Source of the DNA: an uncultured Ruminiclostridium sp.
GTDB lineage: Bacteria; Bacillota; Clostridia; Oscillospirales; Acutalibacteraceae
Direction of reading: 5' to 3'
DNA: 44,183 nt
NCBI GenBank assembly: GCA_902490005.1
Contig: CABUCM010000023.1
Coordinates: 1-44,183, forward strand
Both the position numbers and the translations under genes were made by a program. Numbering within the stretch: the first letter of the stretch is position 1; every line of letters begins with the position of its first letter. Positions 30,755 through 39,633 of the stretch are shown here, in pieces. Under the pieces are notes generated by a model. The model saw only the letters and a program-made list of their open reading frames with translations, had not been told where the DNA came from and did no database searches.

Positions 30755-31732
30755 ATGGCGACTTTAAAAGATGTGGCCCGGGAAGCCGGCGTCACGGTAA
30801 CGACGGTATCCCGGGTGCTGAACAATAGGGGCTATATCAGCGACGCCACCCGGAAAAAAGTATACCAGTCCATGGAAAAGCTGAATTACCACCCCAACGA
30901 GGTGGCCCGGTCCCTTTCTCAAAAGCATACCAACTGCATCGGCGTGATCGTCCCGTCGGTGCGGCATCCCTTTTTCTCCGAGGTGGTCAGCTTTTTAGAA
31001 TACCACGCCTTTGAACGGGGCTATAAGGTAATGCTGTGCAACTCCTACCACCAGAAGGAAAAGGAAAAGGAATACCTGGGGATGCTCCAGTCCAACAAGG
31101 TTTCCGGCATCGTTCTTTGCAGCCGCACCGCCGGGGTGGAGGAAATTTTAAAAACCAACCTGCCGGTGGTGACCTTTGAGCGGATGGTTTCCCCGGAAAT
31201 CTGCGCGGTTTCCTGCGATAACCTCCAGGGGGGCTATTTAGCCGCCGCCCATCTGGTGGAAAGAGGCTGCAAAAAGCTGATGCACATCGGCGGCGTGTCC
31301 CAGCTGCACCTGCCCGCCGACGACCGGCAGACGGCCTTTGAGCAGGTCTGCCGCCAGCACAATATCCCCTTTGAGGTGCTTTATACCCAGGAAAGCCAGT
31401 TTCAGGCCATGGATTACGGCGGCTTTTTGGAAGAAGCCCTGGAACGGCACCCGGATGTGGACGGGGTTTTCGCCAGCAACGATATCATCGCGGCCCAGCT
31501 GATCCAGGCCTGCGCCAAACGGTCCATCCGGGTGCCGGAGGATTTGAAAATCGTGGGCTACGACGACATCCGCCTGGCGTCCTTGACCACGCCGGCGATC
31601 ACAACCGTCCGGCAGCCCGTCAATGAAATGTGCGAAAAAGCGGTGGAAAGCATTATACAGCAGCTGGACCAGAAATATCCCCCGTCCCGCACTACCCTGG
31701 GGGTAACCCTGGTGCGGCGGGAAACCACTTAA
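30755..31732 (+). CDS. LacI-family regulator of the alpha-galactoside locus
   Basis: A 325-residue repressor-type regulator. The helix-turn-helix is at residues 2-22 (ATLKDVAREAGVTVTTVSRV), followed by the hinge sequence with LNYHPNEVARSL. The effector domain shows IGVIVPSVRHPFFSEVV, FASNDIIAAQLI and IVGYDDIRLASLTTPAITT. The gene lies between the importer it probably controls and the GH36 gene with which it is co-transcribed (31-base gap). Two matching CG-centred operators, one at the importer promoter and one at its own, make it the likely repressor of both. The inducer is presumably an alpha-galactoside or a product of it. Confidence 0.92.
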   Translation: MATLKDVAREAGVTVTTVSRVLNNRGYISDATRKKVYQSMEKLNYHPNEVARSLSQKHTNCIGVIVPSVRHPFFSEVVSFLEYHAFERGYKVMLCNSYHQKEKEKEYLGMLQSNKVSGIVLCSRTAGVEEILKTNLPVVTFERMVSPEICAVSCDNLQGGYLAAAHLVERGCKKLMHIGGVSQLHLPADDRQTAFEQVCRQHNIPFEVLYTQESQFQAMDYGGFLEEALERHPDVDGVFASNDIIAAQLIQACAKRSIRVPEDLKIVGYDDIRLASLTTPAITTVRQPVNEMCEKAVESIIQQLDQKYPPSRTTLGVTLVRRETT

Positions 31733-31763
31733 ATAAATGATGTAACGCTAGGAGGCGCTTGTA

Positions 31764-33965
31764 ATGGCCATCAGCTTTCTGCCGGACAGCGGCGTGTTTA
31801 CCCTGGAGACCCAAAATACCACCTATCAAATGAAAATTTCCGACTGCGGGTATCTTCTTCATAGCTACTACGGTGAAAAAGCCCGGGGGGATTTGTCTTA
31901 CCTCCTTTACCGGGCGGACCACGGCTTTTCAGGAAATCCCAATGACGCGGGCAGGGACCGGACCTATTCCATGGACGTCCAGCCCCAGGAATATTCCGGG
32001 TGCAACACCGGGGATTTCCGCACGCCCTGCCTGGCGGTGCGCTATCCGGACGGCAGCCTGGCGGCGGATTTGCGCTATGCCTCCCACCGGATCCTCAAAG
32101 GCAAGCCGGCGCTGGAGGGCCTTCCCGGGGTTGCCTGCGGGGAAAACCAAGGGGAAACCCTGATTGTCACCCTGAGGGATAAGGCGGCGCCGTTAGAAGC
32201 GGAGCTTCAGTACACGGTGCTGGAGGAATATGATGTGATTACCCGTTCCTGCCGGGTTGTGAACCGCGGGAACGAGCCTGTGGCGTTGGAAACGGCCCTG
32301 TCCTGCTGCTTGGATTTTCTCAGCGGGGACTGGGAGCTGCTGAGTTTTTACGGCCGCCACGGTATGGAGCGGAATGTGGAGCGGACCCCGCTGCGCCACG
32401 GGAAAATCGTGGTGGACAGCGTGCGGGGGACGTCAAGCCACCAGCAGAACCCTTTTGTGGTCCTCTGCCAGCCGGGAACGGATGAAAACCACGGCCTATG
32501 CTACGGCATGTCCTTTGTTTACAGCGGCAATTTCAGCATGACCGCCGAGCTGGACCAATTCAGCCATGTCAGGGCGGCGATGGGCATCGCGCCCCAGGGC
32601 TTTTCCTGGCGCCTGGCGCCGGAGGAAAGCTTCCAGACGCCGGAGGTGGTTTTGTGCTGTGCCCAGGGCTTTGCCGCCCTTTCCAAGAACTACAGCCGGC
32701 TTTACCGGGAGCGCCTGTGCCGGGGGGCCTGGCGAAACCAGCCCCGGCCGGTGCTGATTAACAGCTGGGAAGCGGCCTACTTTGACTTTGACGATGAAAA
32801 GCTGGTGCGCATCGCCGCGGAGGCCCAAAAGCTCGGCATCGACCTGCTGGTCATGGATGACGGCTGGTTCGGCAAGCGGGATGACGACTCCAGCGGCCTG
32901 GGAGATTGGACGGTGAACCCGCAAAAGCTGAAGGGCGGGCTAAACGGCCTGTGCGCCCGGGTCAACGCCGCCGGCTTAAAAATGGGAATCTGGATTGAGC
33001 CGGAGATGGTTTCCGAAGACAGCCGCCTGTACCGGGCCCATCCCGATTGGTGCCTGCGCATCCCGGGGCGGGAGCCCTGCCGCAGCCGCTATCAGCTGGT
33101 GCTGGACCTTTCCAGGGCTGAGGTTGTGGATTACCTGTATCAGGCCGTTTCAGCCGTGCTGGAAAGCGGCAGCCTGGAATATGTGAAATGGGACATGAAC
33201 CGGCATTTGACCGACGTTTACAGCGCCGCCCTCCCCGCCGGCAGGCAGGGGGAGGTATCCCACCGGTATGTGCTGGGGCTTTACCGGCTGCTGGAACGGC
33301 TGACCCAAAGCTTTCCTAAGGTGCTGTTTGAGGGATGCTCCGGCGGCGGGGGCCGGTTCGACGCGGGGATGCTTTACTATACGCCGCAGATCTGGTGCAG
33401 CGACAACACCGACGCCGTCGACCGGGTCGCCATTCAGTACGGAACATCCTTCGGCTATCCGGTTTCCGCGGTGGGGTCTCATGTGGCGGCGGTGCCCAGC
33501 CACCAGACGGGCAGGATCACCCCGATGAAAACCCGGGGCGTGGTGGCCATGGCGGGCACCTTCGGCTACGAGCTGGACCCGGAAAAGCTTTCCCCAGAGG
33601 AAAAGGAAGAGGTCAGGGCCCAGGTTGCTTTTTATAAAAAGTGGCAGGATGTGATTAATTTCGGAGATTACTACCGGCTGACGGATGTTTCCCGGCAAAA
33701 GGAATTTGCCGCCTGGCAGTTTGTCAGCCAGGACCGGGAGCGGTCCCTGGTGGGCTATGTTTCCCTTCGCTCCAGGTTCAATATGCCGCCGGATTATCTA
33801 AAGCTGGCGGGGCTGGATGAGGAAAAAAGCTACCGGGTAGCCGTTGACGGCGGGGAGGCTTTTACCCTGTCCGGTTCGGCTTTGATGAACGCGGGGCTGA
33901 AGCTGACGCCGCCTAAGGGCGATTACGCCTCCCTGCTGGTGGAGCTGGAAGCGATAAAAGAATGA
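31764..33965 (+). CDS. Alpha-galactosidase, GH36
   Basis: A retaining alpha-galactosidase of 733 residues (AgaA/RafA type), cytoplasmic, releasing galactose from raffinose, stachyose and related oligosaccharides. Domain order is typical: N-terminal beta-supersandwich, (beta/alpha)8 barrel from about residue 330 (PVLINSWEAAYFDF, LLVMDDGWFGKRDDD), C-terminal beta domain. The nucleophile is D477 in VKWDMNRHLTD and the acid/base D547 in CSDNTDAVDR, both intact. GGAGGCG precedes the ATG. It is co-transcribed with the LacI regulator. Confidence 0.93.
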   Translation: MAISFLPDSGVFTLETQNTTYQMKISDCGYLLHSYYGEKARGDLSYLLYRADHGFSGNPNDAGRDRTYSMDVQPQEYSGCNTGDFRTPCLAVRYPDGSLAADLRYASHRILKGKPALEGLPGVACGENQGETLIVTLRDKAAPLEAELQYTVLEEYDVITRSCRVVNRGNEPVALETALSCCLDFLSGDWELLSFYGRHGMERNVERTPLRHGKIVVDSVRGTSSHQQNPFVVLCQPGTDENHGLCYGMSFVYSGNFSMTAELDQFSHVRAAMGIAPQGFSWRLAPEESFQTPEVVLCCAQGFAALSKNYSRLYRERLCRGAWRNQPRPVLINSWEAAYFDFDDEKLVRIAAEAQKLGIDLLVMDDGWFGKRDDDSSGLGDWTVNPQKLKGGLNGLCARVNAAGLKMGIWIEPEMVSEDSRLYRAHPDWCLRIPGREPCRSRYQLVLDLSRAEVVDYLYQAVSAVLESGSLEYVKWDMNRHLTDVYSAALPAGRQGEVSHRYVLGLYRLLERLTQSFPKVLFEGCSGGGGRFDAGMLYYTPQIWCSDNTDAVDRVAIQYGTSFGYPVSAVGSHVAAVPSHQTGRITPMKTRGVVAMAGTFGYELDPEKLSPEEKEEVRAQVAFYKKWQDVINFGDYYRLTDVSRQKEFAAWQFVSQDRERSLVGYVSLRSRFNMPPDYLKLAGLDEEKSYRVAVDGGEAFTLSGSALMNAGLKLTPPKGDYASLLVELEAIKE

Positions 33966-33973
33966 AGATGAAA

Positions 33974-34008
33974 AAAAGGCTGGACCCAAAAGGGTCCGGC
34001 CTTTTCTT
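33974..34008 (+). terminator. Intrinsic terminator after the alpha-galactosidase gene
   Basis: AAAGGCTGGACCC pairs with GGGTCCGGCCTTT (one G-T), AAAA loop, short T-rich tail. Confidence 0.85.
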
Positions 34009-34217
34009 GCTTTGAAAAGGGACTGGTTCCAGGCCGCCGGCGGAAAAACGGCCGGAAAGCGCCCTGGCCTTACTGAAAAAATCAGAAAGGGAAAGGGGGT
34101 TATTGGTTATAAGCGGCGGAAGGCGGCGCCGTGACAGAAAATCCCGGCGGAGTTTTTGAAATATGGGCCGGCAGCCTCCATTTCCCGAAAATAAGTTTAA
34201 AAACAGCGAAATATCCA

Positions 34218-34246
34218 TTGACTTTGGGGTGGAGGATGTGAATAAT
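34218..34246 (+). promoter_or_regulatory. Sigma-A promoter of the MATE gene
   Basis: TTGACT (34218-34223), 17 bases, AATAAT (34241-34246). Confidence 0.6.
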
Positions 34247-34350
34247 TAAGAATAGTAACGTTCATATCATTTCTTTTGTCATTGAGGGGAAAAGGCGCTT
34301 TCCCGGTTGCGGCCCGGGAGAGCGCGGCGAGAACATAGGGGGGCGGAAGC

Positions 34351-35682
34351 TTGCGCAAGGATTTCAACGACCTGACCAAAGGCGGCGTAACGGGACAGCT
34401 GGTCCGCTACGCCGTTCCGATGGTGATTACAAGCCTGCTGCAGGCATGTTACAGCATGGCGGATATGTTGATCGCGGGGCATTTTATCGGCAGCTCCGGG
34501 ATTTCCGCCATTAATAATTCCAGCCAAATCGTTTCCATTTTGACCAACATCGCCATTGGCTTGACCACCGGCGGCACCATCCTCATCGGCCAGTGCTTTG
34601 GCGGCGGCAACCAGGAGCGGCAGAAAAGGGCCACCGGAACCCTGGTGACCATGTCCATGGCCTTAGGGCTGTTCAGCGCCGCGGCCCTTTACGCGGCGGC
34701 GGAGCCTATTTTGAAGGCTTTAGGGGCCCCCAGCCTGGGGGAGGCCAAGGCGTATCTCCAGACCTGCGCCATAGGCATGGTATTTGTGTTCGGCTATAAC
34801 GCCCTCAGTTCCGTTCTGCGGGCGGTGGGGAATTCCAGGCAGCCCTTTTATTTTATCATTGCGGCCACCGCCGTCAACGTGGTTCTGGACCTGCTGCTGA
34901 TGGGTTACTACCGGCTGGGGAGCATGGGGGCTGCCGCCGCCACCACCATCGCCCAGGGGGTATCCTTTATTTTGGCCCTTGCTTACCTGCTGCGGCGCAG
35001 CGAGCTTTTTCAGATGAAGCTGGAGTTTTTAAAAATCCGTATGAACGAGCTGAGGGTGATTTTAAAGCTGGGAATTCCCGGCGCTATCCAGATGACCATC
35101 GCGGGGGCTTCCTGGCTGGTGGTGACCTTCTTAATCAACCAATACGGGGTGGATGTCAGCGCGGGCAATGGCGTCAGCATCAAAATCAAGGACTTCTGCC
35201 AATTGTTCATTTCCGCCATGTCCACCTCCGCCTCCGCCATGATCGCCCAGACCCTGGGCGCGGCGCTTTATGACCGGGCAAAAAAGGTCACCTATACGGC
35301 GATGAAAATTACGGTTGCCATGTCGTTAGTGCTAATTGCCGTGGTGGAGCTGCTGGCGCCTCAGCTGGCGGCCCTGTTTACCGACGATCCCAGCGTGCGG
35401 CAGGCGGCGGTGCTGAATTTAAGGATTGAAATCGTGGGACAGCTGTTTTACGCGGTTTTTATGGTTTACCACGCCCTGGCTATCGGCGCCGGGCATACCG
35501 CCTTCGCCATGGTAAGCTCCTTTGTCAACTGCATTCTCTTCCGGGTGGTGCTGGCGGTGATCTTTAATTCCTTCTGGGGGCTCACCGGGGTGTACCTGGC
35601 CTGTATGATCGCTCCGGCCTCGTCGGTTCCCCTGGGGTACTTCTATACCAGGTCCAACGCGTGGCGGCGGTCGCTGGCATAA
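34351..35682 (+). CDS. MATE family efflux transporter
   Basis: A polytopic inner-membrane exporter of 443 residues with about twelve helices in two similar halves, driven by Na+ or H+. The N-terminal half shows YAVPMVITSLLQACYSMADM and SAINNSSQIVSILTNIAIG, typical of MATE (NorM/DinF-like) proteins; GIPGAIQMTIAG opens the second half. The start is TTG behind GGGGGG. Substrates of such proteins (drugs, metabolites) are not predictable. A MerR-type regulator is convergent with it, but its recognised promoter lies elsewhere. Confidence 0.88.
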   Translation: MRKDFNDLTKGGVTGQLVRYAVPMVITSLLQACYSMADMLIAGHFIGSSGISAINNSSQIVSILTNIAIGLTTGGTILIGQCFGGGNQERQKRATGTLVTMSMALGLFSAAALYAAAEPILKALGAPSLGEAKAYLQTCAIGMVFVFGYNALSSVLRAVGNSRQPFYFIIAATAVNVVLDLLLMGYYRLGSMGAAAATTIAQGVSFILALAYLLRRSELFQMKLEFLKIRMNELRVILKLGIPGAIQMTIAGASWLVVTFLINQYGVDVSAGNGVSIKIKDFCQLFISAMSTSASAMIAQTLGAALYDRAKKVTYTAMKITVAMSLVLIAVVELLAPQLAALFTDDPSVRQAAVLNLRIEIVGQLFYAVFMVYHALAIGAGHTAFAMVSSFVNCILFRVVLAVIFNSFWGLTGVYLACMIAPASSVPLGYFYTRSNAWRRSLA

Positions 35683-35696
35683 GCGTGAAGAAAATA

Positions 35697-35728
35697 AAAA
35701 AGCGGAGGAAAGAATTCATCCGCTTTTT
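35697..35728. terminator. Bidirectional terminator between MATE and merR-type genes
   Basis: AAAAAGCGGA and TCCGCTTTTT flank a short loop, usable from both convergent genes. Confidence 0.8.
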
Positions 35729-35749
35729 GGCGCCGGGACGGCGTTCCCG

Positions 35750-36547
35750 TCAGCCTGGGATAACCTCAGGCCCGACAAGAACCTGCAGCTGGTAATTCCA
35801 TTGCAAAATGCCGGACAGCACTACCAGCTGGATGGTAAATTCCGGCCGGACGCCGTACTGGTCCCAGGCGGCCTGGGCCAGCCGCTCCAGCACCCGGGGC
35901 CTGGTATCCTCGGTGCAGTTGGCGCAAAGATAGGTCCCGGCGGGCAGCACTGTCAGCCCGGCTTTGTCCGGATACCGAAGGCAGACGGCGAACAGCCGGG
36001 AGCGGCCGTTCGCGGAATAAATGCCGGCTAGGTCCTCGAAGGAAAAAGCGTCCCACAGGGCGGGAGCGATTTGGTCGTAGAAATGGCTGTGGTAGTTCCA
36101 AAGGTTGTCCAGGCCGGGGTATTGCATGGTATCGGACAGCAGGATAACCCTTTCGGGAAGCGTTTGGGCAAACAGGTCTTTGGGGCCTTGCTGGTTAGGC
36201 GCTTTTTTTTCATAGTCCGCCCGGGCCCGCTGTATTTTTGATTTGGCGTATTGCAGGCGGGAAATTTTTTCATCCGCGCTTTTTTCCGCCTGCTTTAAAA
36301 AGGAGATGATTTTTTCTAAGCTGTCCAGGTCCAGCACGGCTTTGATCTCCTTTAAGGACAGATCCATACAGCGCAGGGCCTGTATGGTGTTTAAGCGGAT
36401 GATCTCCTCCTTGGAATAATAACGGTATCCGGTCCATGGGTCCTTTTCACAGGGGGAAACAAGGCCGATCCGGTCGTAGTGCCGGAGGGTTTCACTGGTC
36501 ATGCCCGCCATTTTCGCCGCTTCGCTGATAGAAAAATAATTTTTCAT
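35750..36547 (-). CDS. MerR-family transcriptional regulator
   Basis: A 265-residue activator-type regulator. The winged helix-turn-helix occupies residues ~1-75 (YFSISEAAKMAGMTSETLRHYDRIGLVSP, then TGYRYYSKEEIIRLNTI), followed by a dimerisation coiled coil (residues ~80-125) and a C-terminal ligand-binding part that may be of the GyrI-like/BltR type. ATG 36547 is preferred over the frame's earlier start because AGAGGA precedes it and the family starts there. The divergent region carries a promoter with a 19-base spacer and a palindrome, the hallmark of MerR control. Confidence 0.88.
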   Translation of the reverse strand: MKNYFSISEAAKMAGMTSETLRHYDRIGLVSPCEKDPWTGYRYYSKEEIIRLNTIQALRCMDLSLKEIKAVLDLDSLEKIISFLKQAEKSADEKISRLQYAKSKIQRARADYEKKAPNQQGPKDLFAQTLPERVILLSDTMQYPGLDNLWNYHSHFYDQIAPALWDAFSFEDLAGIYSANGRSRLFAVCLRYPDKAGLTVLPAGTYLCANCTEDTRPRVLERLAQAAWDQYGVRPEFTIQLVVLSGILQWNYQLQVLVGPEVIPG

Positions 36548-36557
36548 AGGATTCCTC

Positions 36558-36588
36558 TTGACTTTTGTGTTACAAAAAGGTTTACCAT
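36558..36588 (+). promoter_or_regulatory. MerR-type promoter (19-bp spacer) of the DUF4097 lipoprotein gene
   Basis: TTGACT (36558-36563) and TACCAT (36583-36588) are 19 bases apart. The spacer holds a near-perfect palindrome (CTTTTGT-GTT-ACAAAA). MerR proteins twist such over-long spacers to activate transcription. Confidence 0.7.
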
Positions 36589-36686
36589 AAAAGCATACCA
36601 CGGCAGGGGTGGAAAATCAATTGCCGGTGGGTTTAAAAATTCAGAAATGATAGCAGCCGTTATATATGGCTGGTCAGGAGGAAACA

Positions 36687-37355
36687 ATGAAGAAATTAAT
36701 GCTCGCGCTGTTTTGCTTTTCGTTAAGCGCCGTCTTTCTCGCGGGGTGCTCCTCAGAAGGCGAGGCCTTTGAGGAGAAAAGCTTTGAAGCGGAGGCCTCT
36801 CAGGTGCAGGCGCTCCAGATTGAGGTCACGGACCGAAAAATTGAAATCCGGCCGTCGGAGGATGGGAACGTGCATATCGGCTACCGGGAAAGCGATAAAA
36901 ACTTTTACCATATTGAGCTGACGGATGGAAAAACGCTGGCAATGACCAGCGGGGAAAACAAAAGCTGGACGGATTTTATAGGGACCAAGCCGTCCCGGGA
37001 GAACCGCACCATTACCCTGGAAATTCCCGAAGCCGCCTTGGCGTCCCTTTCCATTGCCACCAGCAACGAGGATATTTTCCTGCCGGCGATGTCCTTTTCC
37101 GAAACGGTTTCCGTCCGTCTTAACAACGGGAACATCCAGGTGGAGGGCTTAACCGTGGGAAAGGGCCTGGATCTGGAAACCAAAAACGGGGATATCAGCG
37201 GAACGGTCACAGGCACCTACGACGATTTTTCCATTTTGAGCGAGGCCCGCAAGGGCGTCTGCAATTTGCCCGCCTCCAAGGAGGAAGGGGAAAAAGCACT
37301 GACGGCGTTTGCCAATAACGGGGATATTAACCTTCAGTTCGTCAAGGGAGCCTGA
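36687..37355 (+). CDS. DUF4097 family lipoprotein
   Basis: A 222-residue membrane-anchored protein. ATG 36687 is preceded by GGAGGAAACA and begins a lipoprotein signal peptide (MKKLMLALFCF ... lipobox LAGC). The mature part is a repeating beta-strand domain of the DUF4097 type (VTDRKIEIRPSEDGNV, ATSNEDIFLPAM, LNNGNIQVEGLTVG, TKNGDISG, FANNGDINLQF), a right-handed beta-helix-like arrangement with recurring N/D-G-x-I strand turns. Its function is unknown; such proteins often accompany envelope-stress or signalling genes. The divergent MerR protein probably activates it. Confidence 0.85.
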   Translation: MKKLMLALFCFSLSAVFLAGCSSEGEAFEEKSFEAEASQVQALQIEVTDRKIEIRPSEDGNVHIGYRESDKNFYHIELTDGKTLAMTSGENKSWTDFIGTKPSRENRTITLEIPEAALASLSIATSNEDIFLPAMSFSETVSVRLNNGNIQVEGLTVGKGLDLETKNGDISGTVTGTYDDFSILSEARKGVCNLPASKEEGEKALTAFANNGDINLQFVKGA

Positions 37356-37387
37356 TAACCCCGGCCCGGCGGTATTGGCGGCATTTT

Positions 37388-37427
37388 AAAAGGCGTGCCT
37401 GAGAAAATCTCAGGCACGCCTTTTTTA
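37388..37427. terminator. Bidirectional terminator between the lipoprotein and aldo/keto reductase genes
   Basis: AAAAGGCGTGCCTGAG pairs with CTCAGGCACGCCTTTT over a 16-bp perfect stem. Confidence 0.9.
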
Positions 37428-37444
37428 TCGCTGGCGGGATTGGG

Positions 37445-38275
37445 TTAAAAGCTGAAGTTGTCCGGATCGGCGCCGAAGCGGCGATTCTGATTCAAAGCGG
37501 TGATGGCGTCCATATCCTTTTGGGACAGCGCGAAGTCGAACACGTCGCCGTTGGCGATAATGCGGTCCTTGTGGACGGACTTGGGGATCACAATGGTATC
37601 CCGCTGCAAATGCCAGCGGATGATAACCTGGGCGGCGGATTTTCCGTACCGCCCGGCGATTTCGTTAACCACGGGGTCGCCGAGCACAGAGCCGGTGCCC
37701 TTGCTGCCGCCTAAGGGGCTCCAGGCCTCCGGGGCGATCCCCTTCTGGCCGCAGTAGGCGATCAGCTCCTTTTGGGTGAGATAGGGATGGCACTCAATCT
37801 GGTTCACGGCGGGAACCACCTCGGCATCCTGGAGCAGGTCGTCCAAATGATGGATTTGGAAGTTGCTGACGCCGATGGCGCGGATTTTGCCCTGTTTGTA
37901 AAATTCCTCCATGATCTTCCAGGATTCCTTGTAAACCCCGGCCACCGGCCAGTGGATCAGCAGCAGGTCCAGGTAATCGGTCTGAAGGTATTCCAGGCTC
38001 TTTTCAATGTTCTCCCGTTGTTTGTGGTCCCGCATATCCTGGTTCCACAGCTTGGTGGTGATGAAAAGGTCCTCGCGGCGGATACCGCTTTCCCGAATGG
38101 CCTCGCCCACGGCGTCCTCGTTGTGGTACGCCTTAGCGGTATCGATATGGCGGTAGCCCGCCTCCAGGGCCCACCGGGTGGCTTGTTTGGTGTCTCCGCC
38201 GGACTGAAACACGCCAAAGCCCAGCAGAGGCATTTTTACGCCGTTGTTTAAGGTCTTGCTGGTCAAAAAGTCCAT
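37445..38275 (-). CDS. Aldo/keto reductase (AKR5-like)
   Basis: A 276-residue NADPH-dependent reductase similar to 2,5-diketo-D-gluconate and methylglyoxal reductases. Tetrad: Asp in HIDTAK, Tyr in AYHNED, Lys in ITTKLW, His in LLIHWP. The C-terminal cofactor motif is IPKSVHKDRI. GGAGG lies before the ATG, 33 bases behind the alcohol dehydrogenase gene, so both form an operon. It probably detoxifies or ferments carbonyl compounds; the exact substrate is unknown. Confidence 0.9.
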   Translation of the reverse strand: MDFLTSKTLNNGVKMPLLGFGVFQSGGDTKQATRWALEAGYRHIDTAKAYHNEDAVGEAIRESGIRREDLFITTKLWNQDMRDHKQRENIEKSLEYLQTDYLDLLLIHWPVAGVYKESWKIMEEFYKQGKIRAIGVSNFQIHHLDDLLQDAEVVPAVNQIECHPYLTQKELIAYCGQKGIAPEAWSPLGGSKGTGSVLGDPVVNEIAGRYGKSAAQVIIRWHLQRDTIVIPKSVHKDRIIANGDVFDFALSQKDMDAITALNQNRRFGADPDNFSF

Positions 38276-38308
38276 TGCTATTTCCTCCGTTCTTTGTTGA
38301 CTGTCACT

Positions 38309-39487
38309 TTATAACGCCAGCTGGTAAATCGCCAGCGCATCCTGTTCCGATAATTTTTTCAGCCCGCCTAACGGCTTGCCGGAGCCGTCGGGCCAGTGGG
38401 TGGCTTTATAGGCCATCTGGGCTAGGTTTTGGCCGTCGATGCCCAGGCCCGCCAGGCTGGAGGGCTGGCCCATCTCTGTGAAGAACGCCTGAAGCCGCCG
38501 GATTCCCTCTAGGGCCACGGCGTCCAAATCACGCAGGCCGCCGGTGACGCCCATAACGTTCACGGCGAACTGGACAAAGATGGACAGGTGCTCCTTGTAA
38601 ATATGGCGCATCCACGCGGGGGTGACCACCGCCAGGCCCGCGCCGTGGGCTACGTCGTAGATGGCGCTGAGCTCATGCTCCATATTGTGGCAGCCCCAGT
38701 CCTCCTCGCGGCCTAAGCCCAAAAGGCCGTTGTGGGCCACTGTGCCCGCAAGGGCCACTTCCGCCCAGGCGTCGTAATTGGTGTGGTCCCGCTTTAAAAT
38801 CCTGGCGTTGTTCATAATGGTCCGCAGAACGCTTTCACACAGGCCGTCGGTGACGTCGGTGTGGGTGGTATTGGTGAAATACCGCTCCATGATATGGCTC
38901 ATCATGTCGCACACGCCGTTGGCGATCTGGTTTTCAGGCAGGGTAAAATACAACTCCGGGTTCATAATGCTGAACACCGGCCGTAAAATGATGTCCCCGT
39001 AAGGAAGCTTCAGCTGGGCCTCCTCATTGGTCACCACGGTGCCGTCGCTGGCCTCGCTGCCGGTGGCGGGCAGGGTCAGAATGGTGGCCACAGGCAGGGC
39101 GGCTTCGATGGGCTTCCCGGTGGCGAAGAAATCCCACACATCCCCGTCGTTGCACACGCCCATAGCGATGGCCTTGGCGGAGTCGATAACGCTGCCGCCG
39201 CCCACCGCCAGAATAAAGCCGATACCTTCCTGGCGGCAGATGCCGATGCCCTGGCGGATCAGGGAAAGCCTTGGGTTGGGCTGGACGCCGCCCAGTTCCA
39301 CAAAGGACACGCCGGCCTCTTTTAAGGAAGCGGCTACCCGGTCGTAAAGGCCGCTTTTCTTGATGCTTCCCCCGCCGTAATGAAGAAGAATCTTATCCGC
39401 GTAGGGTTTTACCAAAGCGCCTACCTGGGATTCTGTTCCTTTGCCGAAAACAATTCGCGTTTTGTTGGAATAATCAAAATTCAGCAT
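38309..39487 (-). CDS. Iron-dependent alcohol dehydrogenase (BDH/YqhD-like)
   Basis: A group III metal-dependent alcohol dehydrogenase of 392 residues, reducing aldehydes to alcohols with NAD(P)H in the cytoplasm. The nucleotide site is AVGGGSVIDSAKAIA (residues ~91-105). Metal ligands are visible in GVCDMMSHIMERYF (Asp, His) and in GCHNMEHELSAIYDVAHGAG (two His). The N-terminal TRIVFGKG is typical. GAGGAATT precedes the ATG. It is the first gene of a pair with the aldo/keto reductase, with its own promoter bearing CTTGTTTA direct repeats. Confidence 0.92.
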   Translation of the reverse strand: MLNFDYSNKTRIVFGKGTESQVGALVKPYADKILLHYGGGSIKKSGLYDRVAASLKEAGVSFVELGGVQPNPRLSLIRQGIGICRQEGIGFILAVGGGSVIDSAKAIAMGVCNDGDVWDFFATGKPIEAALPVATILTLPATGSEASDGTVVTNEEAQLKLPYGDIILRPVFSIMNPELYFTLPENQIANGVCDMMSHIMERYFTNTTHTDVTDGLCESVLRTIMNNARILKRDHTNYDAWAEVALAGTVAHNGLLGLGREEDWGCHNMEHELSAIYDVAHGAGLAVVTPAWMRHIYKEHLSIFVQFAVNVMGVTGGLRDLDAVALEGIRRLQAFFTEMGQPSSLAGLGIDGQNLAQMAYKATHWPDGSGKPLGGLKKLSEQDALAIYQLAL

Positions 39488-39550
39488 GTTAAAATTCCTC
39501 GTTTCTCATCTTGTTTCCAAATCGTTTTTCCGAAAACCAAAAGCCAACTT

Positions 39551-39587
39551 CTTGTTTAGTTTACACTTGTTTAAAATCCTTTGTCAA
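39551..39587 (-). promoter_or_regulatory. Promoter with CTTGTTTA direct repeats upstream of the alcohol dehydrogenase gene
   Basis: On the minus strand TTGACA (39582-39587), 18 bases, TAAACT (39558-39563). On the plus strand CTTGTTTA occurs at 39551-39558 and 39566-39573, a 15-base-spaced pair over the -10 and spacer. Confidence 0.6.
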
Positions 39588-39633
39588 TGCTTATCCCAAA
39601 GAAATTTAGCCCTCCTCTGCAAGCGCCGGGGGC

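Larger units (their letters stand above)
33966..34350. other. Intergenic stretch between alpha-galactosidase and MATE genes
   Basis: No gene is visible. It contains a terminator (33974-34008), an unremarkable GC-rich stretch, and the MATE promoter at 34218-34246. The 34110 area shares an 11-base string (ATAAGCGGCGG) with the tandem array at the right end of the window, probably by chance. Confidence 0.6.

Noticed and set aside
34100..34140. Extra copy of the 124-bp unit in the alpha-galactosidase - MATE intergenic region
   Set aside because: Only an 11-base string (ATAAGCGGCGG) matches; the rest of the unit is absent.
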